Shown here: piece after piece, positions 1 to 7,652 of the stretch
Layout: every line of letters starts with the position of its first letter
Position numbering within the stretch: the stretch's first letter is position 1
Source of the DNA: Bacillota bacterium
GTDB taxonomy: Bacteria > Bacillota > Clostridia > Lachnospirales > Lachnospiraceae
DNA length: 64,000 nucleotides
Assembly: GCA_023415635.1 (NCBI GenBank)
Contig: JAEZJV010000014.1
Span: 1 to 64,000, forward strand
Reading direction: 5' to 3'
Translations under genes and position numbers: made by a program
Notes under the pieces: model-generated
Told to the model about the DNA's origin: nothing
The model's database searches: none
The model's input: the letters and a program-made list of their open reading frames with translations, nothing else

Positions 1-1031
1 CATACATGGCCTGCAAAGATATAGCCGTGTTCAAGATAATATTCGGCTTCCTTAACAGATAGCAATCTGGTGTCTTCCGAAAATGCATCCTGAAGCTCAT
101 ATTCCGTATAATATATTCCGATCAATGTCAGCTCGGCTGTATTACCGTTATCCATGAACAGGAAACGAATGGATCCTAAGTATCTATTATACATAGACTG
201 ATTCATATTATCAGAATTTTCAAAGGCCTCGACTTTTATGGTCATGTCCCCTTCGTCATAGTAGCCCAGATCACGGGTTATATACTGAAATTCACAATTG
301 GTGCCAAAGACCTTATTGGCAAAGTCAAGTACTGGAGTAAGCTTGTTCTCAATCGACTCATCGGATTCGTCAGGTGTGATCGTAATTTTATCTCCGAATA
401 ATTCTAATTGTTGGATTGGTGGAGTCGGATTCCAAATACGATATGTTGTTTCGGTTACTCCATGAGCATCCATGGTTTCAACGTTAATCTTATATTTTTC
501 CGAGACCAAGTCTACATTGTAGTAATAATAATCGAACTGATGGGCCTGATCATCATTCTCTTGGGAAAGGAGAGTATCAAAATTTTCTTTTACATTTGTA
601 ATAATTTTGTTTACCTTATCTTTGAAAAATGTCTCCGGGTGTTCAACCTGTACTGACTGATAAACCTTAAGAGCAGAAACTTCAGTATTGTTCTTGATCG
701 GTGAGTACATTAGGTCTGAGAGCTCCCCTGCTACCATCGTAAAGTAAGCCTTCGTTCCGGTACCACTAGCTACTAAGCCTTTGCTTTGAGAGAGAATATC
801 ACTTGCCGTGATCGGATTATTACCAGGTAGCGGAGCCGATGCTTTATTCCCTATGCAATATAATGTAACGCAACTCAGGAATAGAACGATACATGCCACC
901 GCTGCCAGCCGCTTTATCCATATAGTACGGGAACGATCTGTATTTTCCTCAAGAGGTAAGGTGTTAATCGCTTCCTTGATGAGGTCATCCCCAAGCTGAT
1001 TCATTTCATCAAATAACTGTTTTCCGGTCAT
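1..1031 (-). CDS. Putative membrane-anchored anti-sigma factor, 3' part missing
   Basis: The reading frame stays open from an ATG at 1031 to the window edge, giving 343 residues without a stop. Residues 1-30 are a polar cytoplasmic segment, residues about 31-52 form one hydrophobic helix (IWIKRLAAVACIVLFLSCV), and the rest is a polar, presumably extracytoplasmic domain rich in Asp, Asn and Tyr. The ATG overlaps the TGA of the sigma factor gene as ATGA, which implies translational coupling. One-helix proteins encoded directly after an ECF sigma gene are normally the cognate anti-sigma factor; that role is inferred from position and topology because I see no named zinc-binding anti-sigma motif. 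The family could be one of the DUF4179-like groups. Confidence 0.6.
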   Translation of the reverse strand, partial: MTGKQLFDEMNQLGDDLIKEAINTLPLEENTDRSRTIWIKRLAAVACIVLFLSCVTLYCIGNKASAPLPGNNPITASDILSQSKGLVASGTGTKAYFTMVAGELSDLMYSPIKNNTEVSALKVYQSVQVEHPETFFKDKVNKIITNVKENFDTLLSQENDDQAHQFDYYYYNVDLVSEKYKINVETMDAHGVTETTYRIWNPTPPIQQLELFGDKITITPDESDESIENKLTPVLDFANKVFGTNCEFQYITRDLGYYDEGDMTIKVEAFENSDNMNQSMYNRYLGSIRFLFMDNGNTAELTLIGIYYTEYELQDAFSEDTRLLSVKEAEYYLEHGYIFAGHV

Positions 1032-1585
1032 AGATCATATCCTTCTTCCATCAAATAATTCTTTAATTTATTCCTTGTTCTAAAAAGCGAAGACTTCACC
1101 TTGCTTTCGCTGACGGCAAAGCGTGACGCGATTTCCTTCACGGAAGCGGCACTCCAATATCTTAATAGGAATATCCTACGGGAATCCTGATCAATACCTC
1201 TAAGGAAACGATCAATCACCAGCCCGATTTCACCCTCTTTAAAATGGGAGTCTATCTCACTGGTACTCGGGATGCACTCTTCCAGTTCGCTAAAGGCTAA
1301 TTCGAGATCTTTGTTCCGCTTCCCGGCATTGTAGTACTCATATTTATGTAGCGCAAGATTACGGGCAATTTTGCACAAATAAGGAGATAAAGGCTGGGGT
1401 TCCTTCGGAGGAATAGAATTCCAGGCTTTTAGATAGGTATCAATTTCACACTCTTCTGCATCTTCTTTACATCTTAAAATGTTAAAAGCAATCCGGTTAC
1501 ACAGCCTTCCATATTTCAATCTGGATTCCTGAATTGCTCTCTCGGAACGCTTTAAATATAATTCAACAATTTGCCAATCCTCCAT
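1028..1585 (-). CDS. ECF-type RNA polymerase sigma factor
   Basis: 185 residues, the usual size of an ECF sigma factor. An N-terminal region 2 (residues about 10-85, with LCKIARNLALHKY matching the region 2.4 core) is followed by region 4 (about 125-180), where SRRIFLLRYWSAASVKEIA and SESKVKSSLFRTRNKLKNYL form the -35-recognition helix-turn-helix. It would direct polymerase to a small regulon, probably including its own operon. The start is supported by a GGGATGGAG ribosome binding site. It is translationally coupled to the downstream membrane protein, so the pair looks like a membrane-stress or cell-envelope signalling module. The signal and the regulon cannot be read from the sequence. Confidence 0.85.
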   Translation of the reverse strand: MEDWQIVELYLKRSERAIQESRLKYGRLCNRIAFNILRCKEDAEECEIDTYLKAWNSIPPKEPQPLSPYLCKIARNLALHKYEYYNAGKRNKDLELAFSELEECIPSTSEIDSHFKEGEIGLVIDRFLRGIDQDSRRIFLLRYWSAASVKEIASRFAVSESKVKSSLFRTRNKLKNYLMEEGYDL

Positions 1586-2032
1586 AGTATCACTCCATCC
1601 CTAGTATATTTCCTATACCTATATAACCGGAATTTAATGATTTGGTTGCATTAAATCCGTTAAACCAAGCTATTAAATTCTTCCTCTTAAATTCTTCCTG
1701 CACTTTTTGGGTTATTTATAAATTCATCAACCAATTCGTATTTGTCATAAGAGATCATCTCATTTTCTTATACTTAGCAAATCTAACTTGGTTATTCCTT
1801 GTTTTATTGAATACTCTATTCTCGGCTCAACTATACGGTATCTTTTGCTTATATTTCCTGTATTATCAACTTCTATAACTTATCCATAATCTTTAATTAT
1901 TTGGCTCTGCTAGACAATTGTGTGATAAAGAAATAACAAAAACAGCTATGCATATAGGGATTTCCATTGTCTAGCTGTTTTTATATAAATTATTTCGCAA
2001 TATATTAATAATGCAAATAAAAAATATTAAAT
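1586..2032. other. 447-bp intergenic region with competing inverted repeats
   Basis: I see no convincing gene here. The only long open frame (1642-1878, plus) lacks a ribosome binding site and is built of AT-rich, hydrophobic low-complexity codons. At 1910-1982 two inverted repeats share an arm: CTAGACAAT (1910-1918) can pair with ATTGTCTAG (1966-1974), while AAAAACAGCT (1938-1947) can pair with AGCTGTTTTT (1973-1982). The second hairpin ends in a run of T on the plus strand and could act as a terminator. Confidence 0.5.
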
Positions 2033-2560
2033 TTATTTATTTCTCTTTGAATACTTCATTATTACAATCCCATCTTCAACCGCATAGTAATCAAGATTTA
2101 AATCTATTTTAGGATTATTATCATAAAAAAGCTTTATTCCGTTCCCCAAAACAGTGGGTATTATTCCAATTACATATTCATCTATCACATCAGATTTAAT
2201 AAAATTATTAATTAAAATTCCACCACCAAATAAGTATATATTTTTTCCCTCATTTTTTAGTTTCTCTACTTGTTTTACTATATCATTACTTATAAAATGA
2301 TAATTTTCAAAATCTTCTAGTTGCTTTGAAGTTGCTATATATACATCTTTTTCAGTAAACTCTCTATGCATACCTTGTTCAAAACAGTTTTTACCCATAA
2401 CTACAACATCTATGTTGTCTAAAAATTTATCATGGCTCCACTTATTTTCTGTATTTAAAGTAGAATTACCATCTCCAACTATCCAGTCATATCCTCCATC
2501 ATTATCTGCTATATATCCATCTAAGCTTATTGCTAAATTTAATATTATTTTTCCGTTCAT
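2033..2560 (-). CDS. Dihydrofolate reductase family protein (RibD C-terminal-like)
   Basis: 175 residues in the DHFR/RibD-C fold. The N-terminal strand KIILNLAISLDGYIA and the motif YLFGGGILINNFIKSDVIDEY near residues 103-123 are typical of the YyaP/YwjB group of small DHFR-like reductases. These enzymes are NADPH-dependent reductases of uncertain substrate; a role in folate synthesis itself is not implied. Codon use is much more AT-rich than in neighbouring genes (many AAT, ATA, TTA, AAA codons), and the gene lies beside the scarred tRNA-Gly locus, so I suspect recent acquisition. Start ATG at 2560; the upstream sequence is AT-rich and the ribosome binding site is weak. Confidence 0.8.
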   Translation of the reverse strand: MNGKIILNLAISLDGYIADNDGGYDWIVGDGNSTLNTENKWSHDKFLDNIDVVVMGKNCFEQGMHREFTEKDVYIATSKQLEDFENYHFISNDIVKQVEKLKNEGKNIYLFGGGILINNFIKSDVIDEYVIGIIPTVLGNGIKLFYDNNPKIDLNLDYYAVEDGIVIMKYSKRNK

Positions 2561-3245
2561 ATTTTGAATTTTCCTTTTATTTTTATTTATAAATATTTAT
2601 TTACAAGCAATTATACCATATTATATAACAATTTTGAACTATATTATATAACTCGTTAAATAATACTTCAATCAATACACAGTCTTATCAAAGCTTTTTA
2701 GCTTAAGCTAATTCAATATATCTATTTCTAATAGTGTTTATAGTTATGCAAGTTTCTTTAGTTGCTACATTAAGCAACTTATCCAAATGCGAATGTCGGC
2801 GTGTGAGCCTCCAGCCTCATTCTTCCAAGGTTTACTCTGTGAGAGTTCAAATCTGGTCCAGAACATAAAAATAAAACAAGTTCATCCTGTTGGATGAACC
2901 TGTTTTATTTTAAGCGCGAGACGGGATTCGAACAAATCCCCGCACACTAAAATACTGATAAATAGGAGGTTTGCGGCTTCTGTTATTTATCTGCACACAT
3001 AGTTGCACACAAGTAATTTGTGCAGATAATACAAAAATATCATAATACGCAAAGAAGTTTTTATGCTTGTATACTAAAGCAATATCAATATCACAATCAT
3101 TCAATACAACTACTCCACTTGATACCTAATATTCTTCATGATATACATGAACATGTGGCTTTTTAGGTAGAATGGAGCCATTAAAAAAGCAACTTTATCA
3201 ACATACACTCACGGTATATTTCTTTTGACCATGTTCCTACTGATA
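2561..3245. other. Intergenic scar region with a tRNA-Gly locus copy
   Basis: No intact gene. 2561-2780 is plain AT-rich sequence. 2788-2933 repeats the downstream flank, terminator and 3' end of the tRNA-Gly gene at 5480-5551. 2934-3245 contains nothing I recognise: the minus-strand frame at 2910-3104 reads out of the tRNA fragment and has no integrase motifs. Confidence 0.55.
2788..2933 (-). repeat. Copy A of the tRNA-Gly 3' end, terminator and flank
   Basis: On the minus strand this copy holds the last 22 nt of tRNA-Gly (2912-2933), a hairpin with arms AAAATAAAACA.. and ..TGTTTTATTTT (2867-2911), and about 80 bp that match the flank at 5357-5430 with scattered differences. The tRNA identity stops abruptly inside the T arm at 2933, which is how an integrase attachment-site remnant looks. 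It marks the far side of the cellulase gene relative to the real tRNA. Confidence 0.7.
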
Positions 3246-4928
3246 TCAGTTTTTCACAGCTTCCATAATAGTTTTCAATAGTCTAGGTTGCCTCCAGTTT
3301 TTTGCATTTCTGTCATAAAGCGAGAATACATTTGCAGGAGTATCATTAGAACCTATTCCGCACTCCCACCAAAAACATGGAATATTAAGTGATTTTGCCT
3401 TTGCTAAAATATATTTGGCCATATTTTCTCTGTCTGTAAGAGGAAATGCTTCTGTACTTCCCCATTCACCTAATATAACAGGAACTCCTGTTTTGTCTGT
3501 AAAACTCTTTATTTTATTAAATATATTATCAATTGATTGTGTATCATTTTTGTCTGTTGCACTCCATTTCCAAGTCGCTTTATCGAGCGCGTGGTTAACT
3601 GAATTAGTTTCTTCATTCCATCCCCAAACCATATCCGATGGGTTGAAATAGTAGTGTACCTGTACAATAAGCTTGTCGTCTTTTGGCAATTCCATATATT
3701 CAAGATGGTCAGCACTCTCTCCGACACTTCCAATGTTCAAGAATCTTTTTGTGTTATTGCCGCCTGTAGACCGAACAGTCTGTACAAAAAGTGCGTTCAG
3801 TGAATTCACGCTAGAGACACGCTTTTCAAGGCTAGTTCCGGTATTGTAATTTTCATTCATTTCGTTTGCTGCTTCAAAAAGCAGCTTATCGCCGTACCTA
3901 TTGAACTTTGTTGCAATCTGCTTCCACATTTTTGTGAAGCGCGCATTCACATAGGTTTCATATTCCTCCGACATCCAATTGTCCGCCCAGTGGTTTCCTA
4001 CCCAAGAGCGATTCAAATAATCATAATGAGAGTTTAGAATAACATACATATCTTTTTTTAGAATATAGTCAACGATTTTTTGTACAGCATCGAGCCATTC
4101 TTTATCTATTTCAAATGTTTTGTCGTTCATATGTAGTGTCCAAGACACGTTTAACCGTATAGAATTATAACCTGCTTCCTGAAGGATATCGACCATTTTG
4201 AACGCATCGGTTTTATAGTTTTCCTGATTTACCCAATAACTGGCCTTTGTGACTTTTGTTGCAGGTGCATCAAGAATTTTAATTGTAGCATACAATGTAG
4301 AGTTCTTCAGGGTTTTTACCGAAGATAGATTGTTGCCTTGATTATTTATACAATCAAACCAGTTTCCATTCATATCTTGTACGAAATTTGAAAAAGTACG
4401 TTCACCCTCAATACAGTCCAAATTGTATTTCTTTCCGTTTGATGTTTTTATATATGCGTTTGAGATGCTTGCGGTAATTTTTGCGCTCTTCCCGTTAGCA
4501 AGCCTGTAGCCAAAAGAGATTTTATCTAATTTAGTGCTGTCAGCCAAACCGCTAAGAGAGTCTTTTAACAAGACTTTTACTGTTGTCGTTTCCCCTTTTA
4601 CCAGCCCGGTGGATTCGTAGGCAAGCCACTCAAAAGCATAATTTTTCCAGTCGGTATCATGTAGCCAGATTGCAACGCCAACCGGAGCGGATTTAAATGT
4701 TCGTTTGTCGTACCCTGTTTTAAAGGACCAATCGATTAAATCATAGTAACTCGCCAGATTACTCCCGATTTTCATTTCTGATACTATCTGTTCTGCGGTA
4801 AGTTTATCACGAAAGGCGTAGATATCGGTCTCATTAGCTACAGTTTTTGTCACAGCAACGGCAAGCGATGGTGTTGTAGATGTTAATACGATAACAAGTG
4901 ATAACAGTACGGCATACAAGCACTTCAT
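3246..4928 (-). CDS. Secreted GH5 cellulase/endoglucanase with an inserted beta domain
   Basis: 560 residues from the ATG preceded by GGAGGTTTTT; the longer frame would start upstream with TTG inside the ribosome binding site. A signal peptide (MKCLYAVLLSLVIVLTSTTP.. to about residue 25) predicts secretion. The barrel begins with LTAEQIVSEMKIGSNL (about 43-58), is interrupted by about 165 residues of beta-rich sequence (about 75-222), and resumes at the second barrel helix. The acid/base Glu lies in FEAANEMNE (about residue 356) and the nucleophile in VILGEWGS (about residue 488), with the HYYF motif between. The arrangement resembles subfamily GH5_4 endoglucanases acting on beta-1,4-glucan or xyloglucan. 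There is no dockerin or C-terminal binding module. The gene lies between two copies of the tRNA-Gly 3' end, suggesting it arrived as cargo. Confidence 0.88.
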   Translation of the reverse strand: MKCLYAVLLSLVIVLTSTTPSLAVAVTKTVANETDIYAFRDKLTAEQIVSEMKIGSNLASYYDLIDWSFKTGYDKRTFKSAPVGVAIWLHDTDWKNYAFEWLAYESTGLVKGETTTVKVLLKDSLSGLADSTKLDKISFGYRLANGKSAKITASISNAYIKTSNGKKYNLDCIEGERTFSNFVQDMNGNWFDCINNQGNNLSSVKTLKNSTLYATIKILDAPATKVTKASYWVNQENYKTDAFKMVDILQEAGYNSIRLNVSWTLHMNDKTFEIDKEWLDAVQKIVDYILKKDMYVILNSHYDYLNRSWVGNHWADNWMSEEYETYVNARFTKMWKQIATKFNRYGDKLLFEAANEMNENYNTGTSLEKRVSSVNSLNALFVQTVRSTGGNNTKRFLNIGSVGESADHLEYMELPKDDKLIVQVHYYFNPSDMVWGWNEETNSVNHALDKATWKWSATDKNDTQSIDNIFNKIKSFTDKTGVPVILGEWGSTEAFPLTDRENMAKYILAKAKSLNIPCFWWECGIGSNDTPANVFSLYDRNAKNWRQPRLLKTIMEAVKN

Positions 4929-5175
4929 AAAAACCTCCAATTAATTAAATTTATCTATAACATACCATTAAATTACATGCGTGTCTAGTTATATGAACGA
5001 GAAAAGCATATTAAGTGTATCATCTACGCTTTGTAGAAGTGTACACCATTTTCAATGAACATAATAACGGTTACTCGTATCCATCTTCGAGTAAACGGTT
5101 AATCATGTTTTTTGCCTCCATTCTTGTTCTTCCCAGTATTCGGTTTGGTTGAGTTTGAATCTGATCTAGACACAG

Positions 5176-5218
5176 AAAAAGAAAAGAACCTATGCTTCGC
5201 ATAAGTCCTTTTCTTTTT
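5176..5218 (-). terminator. Hairpin terminator behind tRNA-Gly copy B
   Basis: Arms AAAAAGAAAAG and CTTTTCTTTTT enclose an inner stem TATGC/GCATA. It occupies the same place relative to the tRNA fragment as the terminator of the real tRNA-Gly, although the primary sequence differs. Confidence 0.7.
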
Positions 5219-5304
5219 AAGCGCGAGACGGTGCACGAGGTCCAGTGGACCTCGGTTCTGCACGGACCGGAGCGGAGCGGAGACATTCGAACCCGCGACT
5301 CCTC
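5219..5304 (-). pseudogene. tRNA-Gly 3' fragment (copy B) interrupted by a GC-rich palindrome
   Basis: On the plus strand AAGCGCGAGACGG (5219-5231) and ATTCGAACCCGCGAC (5285-5299) match the acceptor/T-arm end of tRNA-Gly, but about 53 bp of GC-rich sequence (5232-5284) has been inserted between them. The insert contains GAGGTCCAGTGGACCTC, a near-perfect palindrome, bounded by TGCAC/GTGCA-type arms, and ends in GGAGCGGAGCGGAG. The 5' half of the tRNA is absent, so this cannot be a functional tRNA. Confidence 0.7.
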
Positions 5305-5432
5305 GCAGTGTCTTTGCTCCGTAAAATGCACTCCGCAAAGCCACAGGAAGAATGTGAATGTCGGCGTGTGAGCCTCCATCCGCATTCTTCCAAGGTTCAC
5401 TCTGTGAGAGTACGAATCTGATCTAGACACAG

Positions 5433-5478
5433 AATAACAAAGAAGGAACCTTCTATCGAAGATTCCTTCTTTGTTATT
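5433..5478 (-). terminator. Intrinsic terminator of tRNA-Gly
   Basis: Perfect 16-bp arms AATAACAAAGAAGGAA (5433-5448) and TTCCTTCTTTGTTATT (5463-5478) start two bases after the tRNA 3' end and read into a T-rich stretch on the minus strand. Confidence 0.85.
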
Positions 5479-5479
5479 A

Positions 5480-5551
5480 AGCGCGAGACGGGATTCGAAC
5501 CCGCGACCCTCGCCTTGGCAAGGCGATACTCCACCACTGAGCCACTCGCGC
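5480..5551 (-). tRNA. tRNA-Gly (anticodon GCC)
   Basis: 72-nt cloverleaf read on the minus strand: acceptor GCGCGAG pairs with CTCGCGC, anticodon stem TCGCC/GGCGA with anticodon GCC (plus positions 5517-5519), T arm CGGGTTCGAATCCCG, discriminator T. CCA is not encoded. It is the intact member of a family of three copies in this region and the likely original attachment target. Confidence 0.93.
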
Positions 5552-5678
5552 ATTTTATGTCTTTGTGCTTTCATAGCTTTGTGAACACATGACATAATAT
5601 ACTATAGATTAGGTTGAATGTCAATACCTATGTGCTAGAATTTTGAATTCTTTTTATAATTTATATTATTCATATAAT

Positions 5679-6443
5679 TTAAGCAATTGAGATGGTGCAG
5701 ACATATTCATTGTTCTGGAAGGGCTTGTTTTTCAGTGCCTCGGATTTAGAAAGTGTGACATCTACCCATAGCTCCTCAGCGGTAATCAGGAGATTGGCCA
5801 TCATGATGCCCATGTCGATCATTTTATTATAATCCAAGGCTTTACCAATGAATAAGTTTTTCTTTGCAAAGACATGTATTCTTTTCTTATATACCACGAA
5901 TCTCCAAGGCTGACTGTTAAGTGCGGACGGAGCAAGTCTTGCTGCAGACAGCACCTGTTGGATATCCGGGGTGACCTCCTCCTTATATAGAACAATCTCT
6001 TTTTCTGGGAGACGTTTTGCCTTTTTGCTGTCACGATATAGGGTTGATTTCGTCTTACCGAAAGCAAGAGTAACCACATATTCATATTTCATGGTAGCTT
6101 TGAGGCCGCTACCGGGATAAGCTACCAGGAAACAGGTACCATAACCCTTAGCAATCAGATACAGATTCATTTGCTGCATCAGATAGCCCGCATTCAGCAT
6201 ATAATCCTCCTTAGTCTCGGAGGAGATACATAGATAATAGGGAGCTTTTACATTAAAGGGTCCGTAGAAGCCTTGCTTTGCCTCGATATTGCTTACCAAT
6301 TTGAATTCCACGGCAATACCATCAATTAGCATGGGCAGCTGATTTGCATATTCCAGGAGTCCTTCGATTTCCTCCCATTCCAACTTTTCCTGCTTGAAAT
6401 GGCGGATACTCTTTCTGGAAAATATAGCTTCAAATGTATTCAT
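5679..6443 (-). CDS. Nitroreductase family protein
   Basis: 254 residues of the FMN-dependent nitroreductase fold. The N-terminus FEAIFSRKSIRHF is the family's FMN-binding RxS-R signature, and AARLAPSALNSQPWRFVVY near residues 168-186 is the second FMN-contacting motif. The two-part arrangement, with an extra half before the SALNSQPW motif, resembles the 'putative TM nitroreductase' branch, which acts on unknown electron acceptors using NAD(P)H. It starts 20 bp after the AraC-type regulator gene on the same strand and is probably co-transcribed with it. The physiological substrate is unknown. Confidence 0.82.
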   Translation of the reverse strand: MNTFEAIFSRKSIRHFKQEKLEWEEIEGLLEYANQLPMLIDGIAVEFKLVSNIEAKQGFYGPFNVKAPYYLCISSETKEDYMLNAGYLMQQMNLYLIAKGYGTCFLVAYPGSGLKATMKYEYVVTLAFGKTKSTLYRDSKKAKRLPEKEIVLYKEEVTPDIQQVLSAARLAPSALNSQPWRFVVYKKRIHVFAKKNLFIGKALDYNKMIDMGIMMANLLITAEELWVDVTLSKSEALKNKPFQNNEYVCTISIA

Positions 6444-6463
6444 CTTTTTGATAACCTTCTTCC

Positions 6464-7333
6464 TTACTCGTTGGCAGCATCCATATGCATGGCTCTTTTC
6501 TTGAAATAAAGAGGAGAGATGCCATAGTATTTCTTGAATAATTTGCTGAAGTGGTAGACATCGTCATAACCTACCTGGTTCGCTATGCTTTTGATACTAC
6601 CGCCTTCACTGTTCAACAAAATATCCTTTGCTTTCTCCAGACGAATCTTGATTAGATAGTTTATGGGTGACTCGCCTGTCTCTTCCTTAAAAATCTTGGA
6701 AATATAAACAGGGCTTAAATACATATTATGTGCAATCTGTTCTAAAGATATTTTATGCTCGTAATTTTCATTCAGATAGTTAACGATACGATTTACGGCA
6801 TAGCTTTTGTTATAGGATTCAAAGGTACAGCTCTTTTGGTCGATGTTCTCAACCTCTGCAATTTCACGCAATATCAACAAAAGCAGCTGCATCAGATGTG
6901 TCTTTAGCATAAAATACCTGCCGACCTGGTTGCTTTCCTTTTCTGCAATCATGGAAAAGCAATGCATGGAGATTTCTTGCTTTAACTCTGCAGTAGTATG
7001 AAGGAGACAGCCACCGTCAGGCAGCTCGATAGAGTTTGGACTCATATTCTTATAATGGAAATCCGTAAAACCGGCAATAAATTCTATAGTCGGTTCTTTC
7101 GAATTCGTGATAATATGAGTATGCTTCACACCGGGATTACATATTACCAGATCGCCGGCTTCTACGTCATATTCCTTTCCATCTACAAGATATCTCCCTT
7201 TTCCTGATAAAATATATGCCAGCTCGGCAAAGTCATGATCATGATATACCCCTTCATTAACCATCTTAACCTTTGAAACATAGAAGACGGTTGGGTTAAA
7301 ATCATTGTAGGTTAAATCATAATCAAAAGCCAT
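6464..7333 (-). CDS. AraC-family transcriptional regulator with N-terminal cupin
   Basis: 289 residues from the ATG that follows GGAAGGATGG at a normal distance; an ATG 51 bp further upstream lacks a good site. Residues about 15-110 form a cupin sensor domain (HDHDFAELAYILSGKG, then DLVICNPGVKHTHI). The C-terminal 100 residues form the double helix-turn-helix: ISLEQIAHNMYLSPVYISKI and IKSIANQVGYDDVYHFSKLF, ending KKYYGISPLYFKK. Such proteins bind a small ligand, often a sugar or aromatic compound, and activate neighbouring genes. The obvious partner is the nitroreductase gene 20 bp downstream. The ligand cannot be inferred. Confidence 0.88.
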   Translation of the reverse strand: MAFDYDLTYNDFNPTVFYVSKVKMVNEGVYHDHDFAELAYILSGKGRYLVDGKEYDVEAGDLVICNPGVKHTHIITNSKEPTIEFIAGFTDFHYKNMSPNSIELPDGGCLLHTTAELKQEISMHCFSMIAEKESNQVGRYFMLKTHLMQLLLLILREIAEVENIDQKSCTFESYNKSYAVNRIVNYLNENYEHKISLEQIAHNMYLSPVYISKIFKEETGESPINYLIKIRLEKAKDILLNSEGGSIKSIANQVGYDDVYHFSKLFKKYYGISPLYFKKRAMHMDAANE

Positions 7334-7652
7334 ATAAAATTCCATCCTTCCATTACTATACGAAGCAGAGCTTCGCTTGAACATCTTTATCCAGTGTAGG
7401 TAAAGCTGTATTACATTAACAAATATTATATCATTAGAAGCTAGCTCTGGTAAATGGAATTTTAAAAAATATTTCTAGATATAGTGGGCTATAGTAGTAA
7501 TTACCCATGCCTAATATTATTATCCTATTAAGTAAAGAATTTCAAACAGGTATTTCTTGAAGGATCTTCGGGGATAGAGTAAAATATCTGGGGATGAGTA
7601 TTTGAGAAATCTGATTATACACCTGAATCGAGTGAGGAGCAAGAGAATATAA

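Larger units (their letters stand above)
4929..5479. other. Intergenic region: tRNA-Gly locus copies and terminators
   Basis: Apart from the promoter and leader of the cellulase gene (4929-5100, no clear promoter seen), this stretch is made of a degenerate tRNA-Gly 3' copy (5219-5304) with its terminator, and the terminator and flank of the real tRNA-Gly. Apparent open frames across it (such as 5071-5595, minus) simply read through tRNA sequence. Confidence 0.6.

Noticed and set aside
408..999. Plus-strand open frames opposite the anti-sigma gene
   Set aside because: They are shadows of a continuous 343-codon minus-strand frame that has a start overlapping the sigma gene and sensible composition.
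1642..1878. Small hydrophobic protein gene
   Set aside because: No ribosome binding site and AT-driven codon composition; likely chance.
2910..3104. Integrase C-terminus next to the tRNA-Gly fragment
   Set aside because: I looked for the R...H-x-x-R...Y pattern of tyrosine recombinases and found none; the frame ends in translated tRNA sequence.
5071..5595. Minus-strand open frame of 174 codons as a gene
   Set aside because: It reads straight through tRNA-Gly, its terminator and the degenerate copy; there is no ribosome binding site and no protein family.
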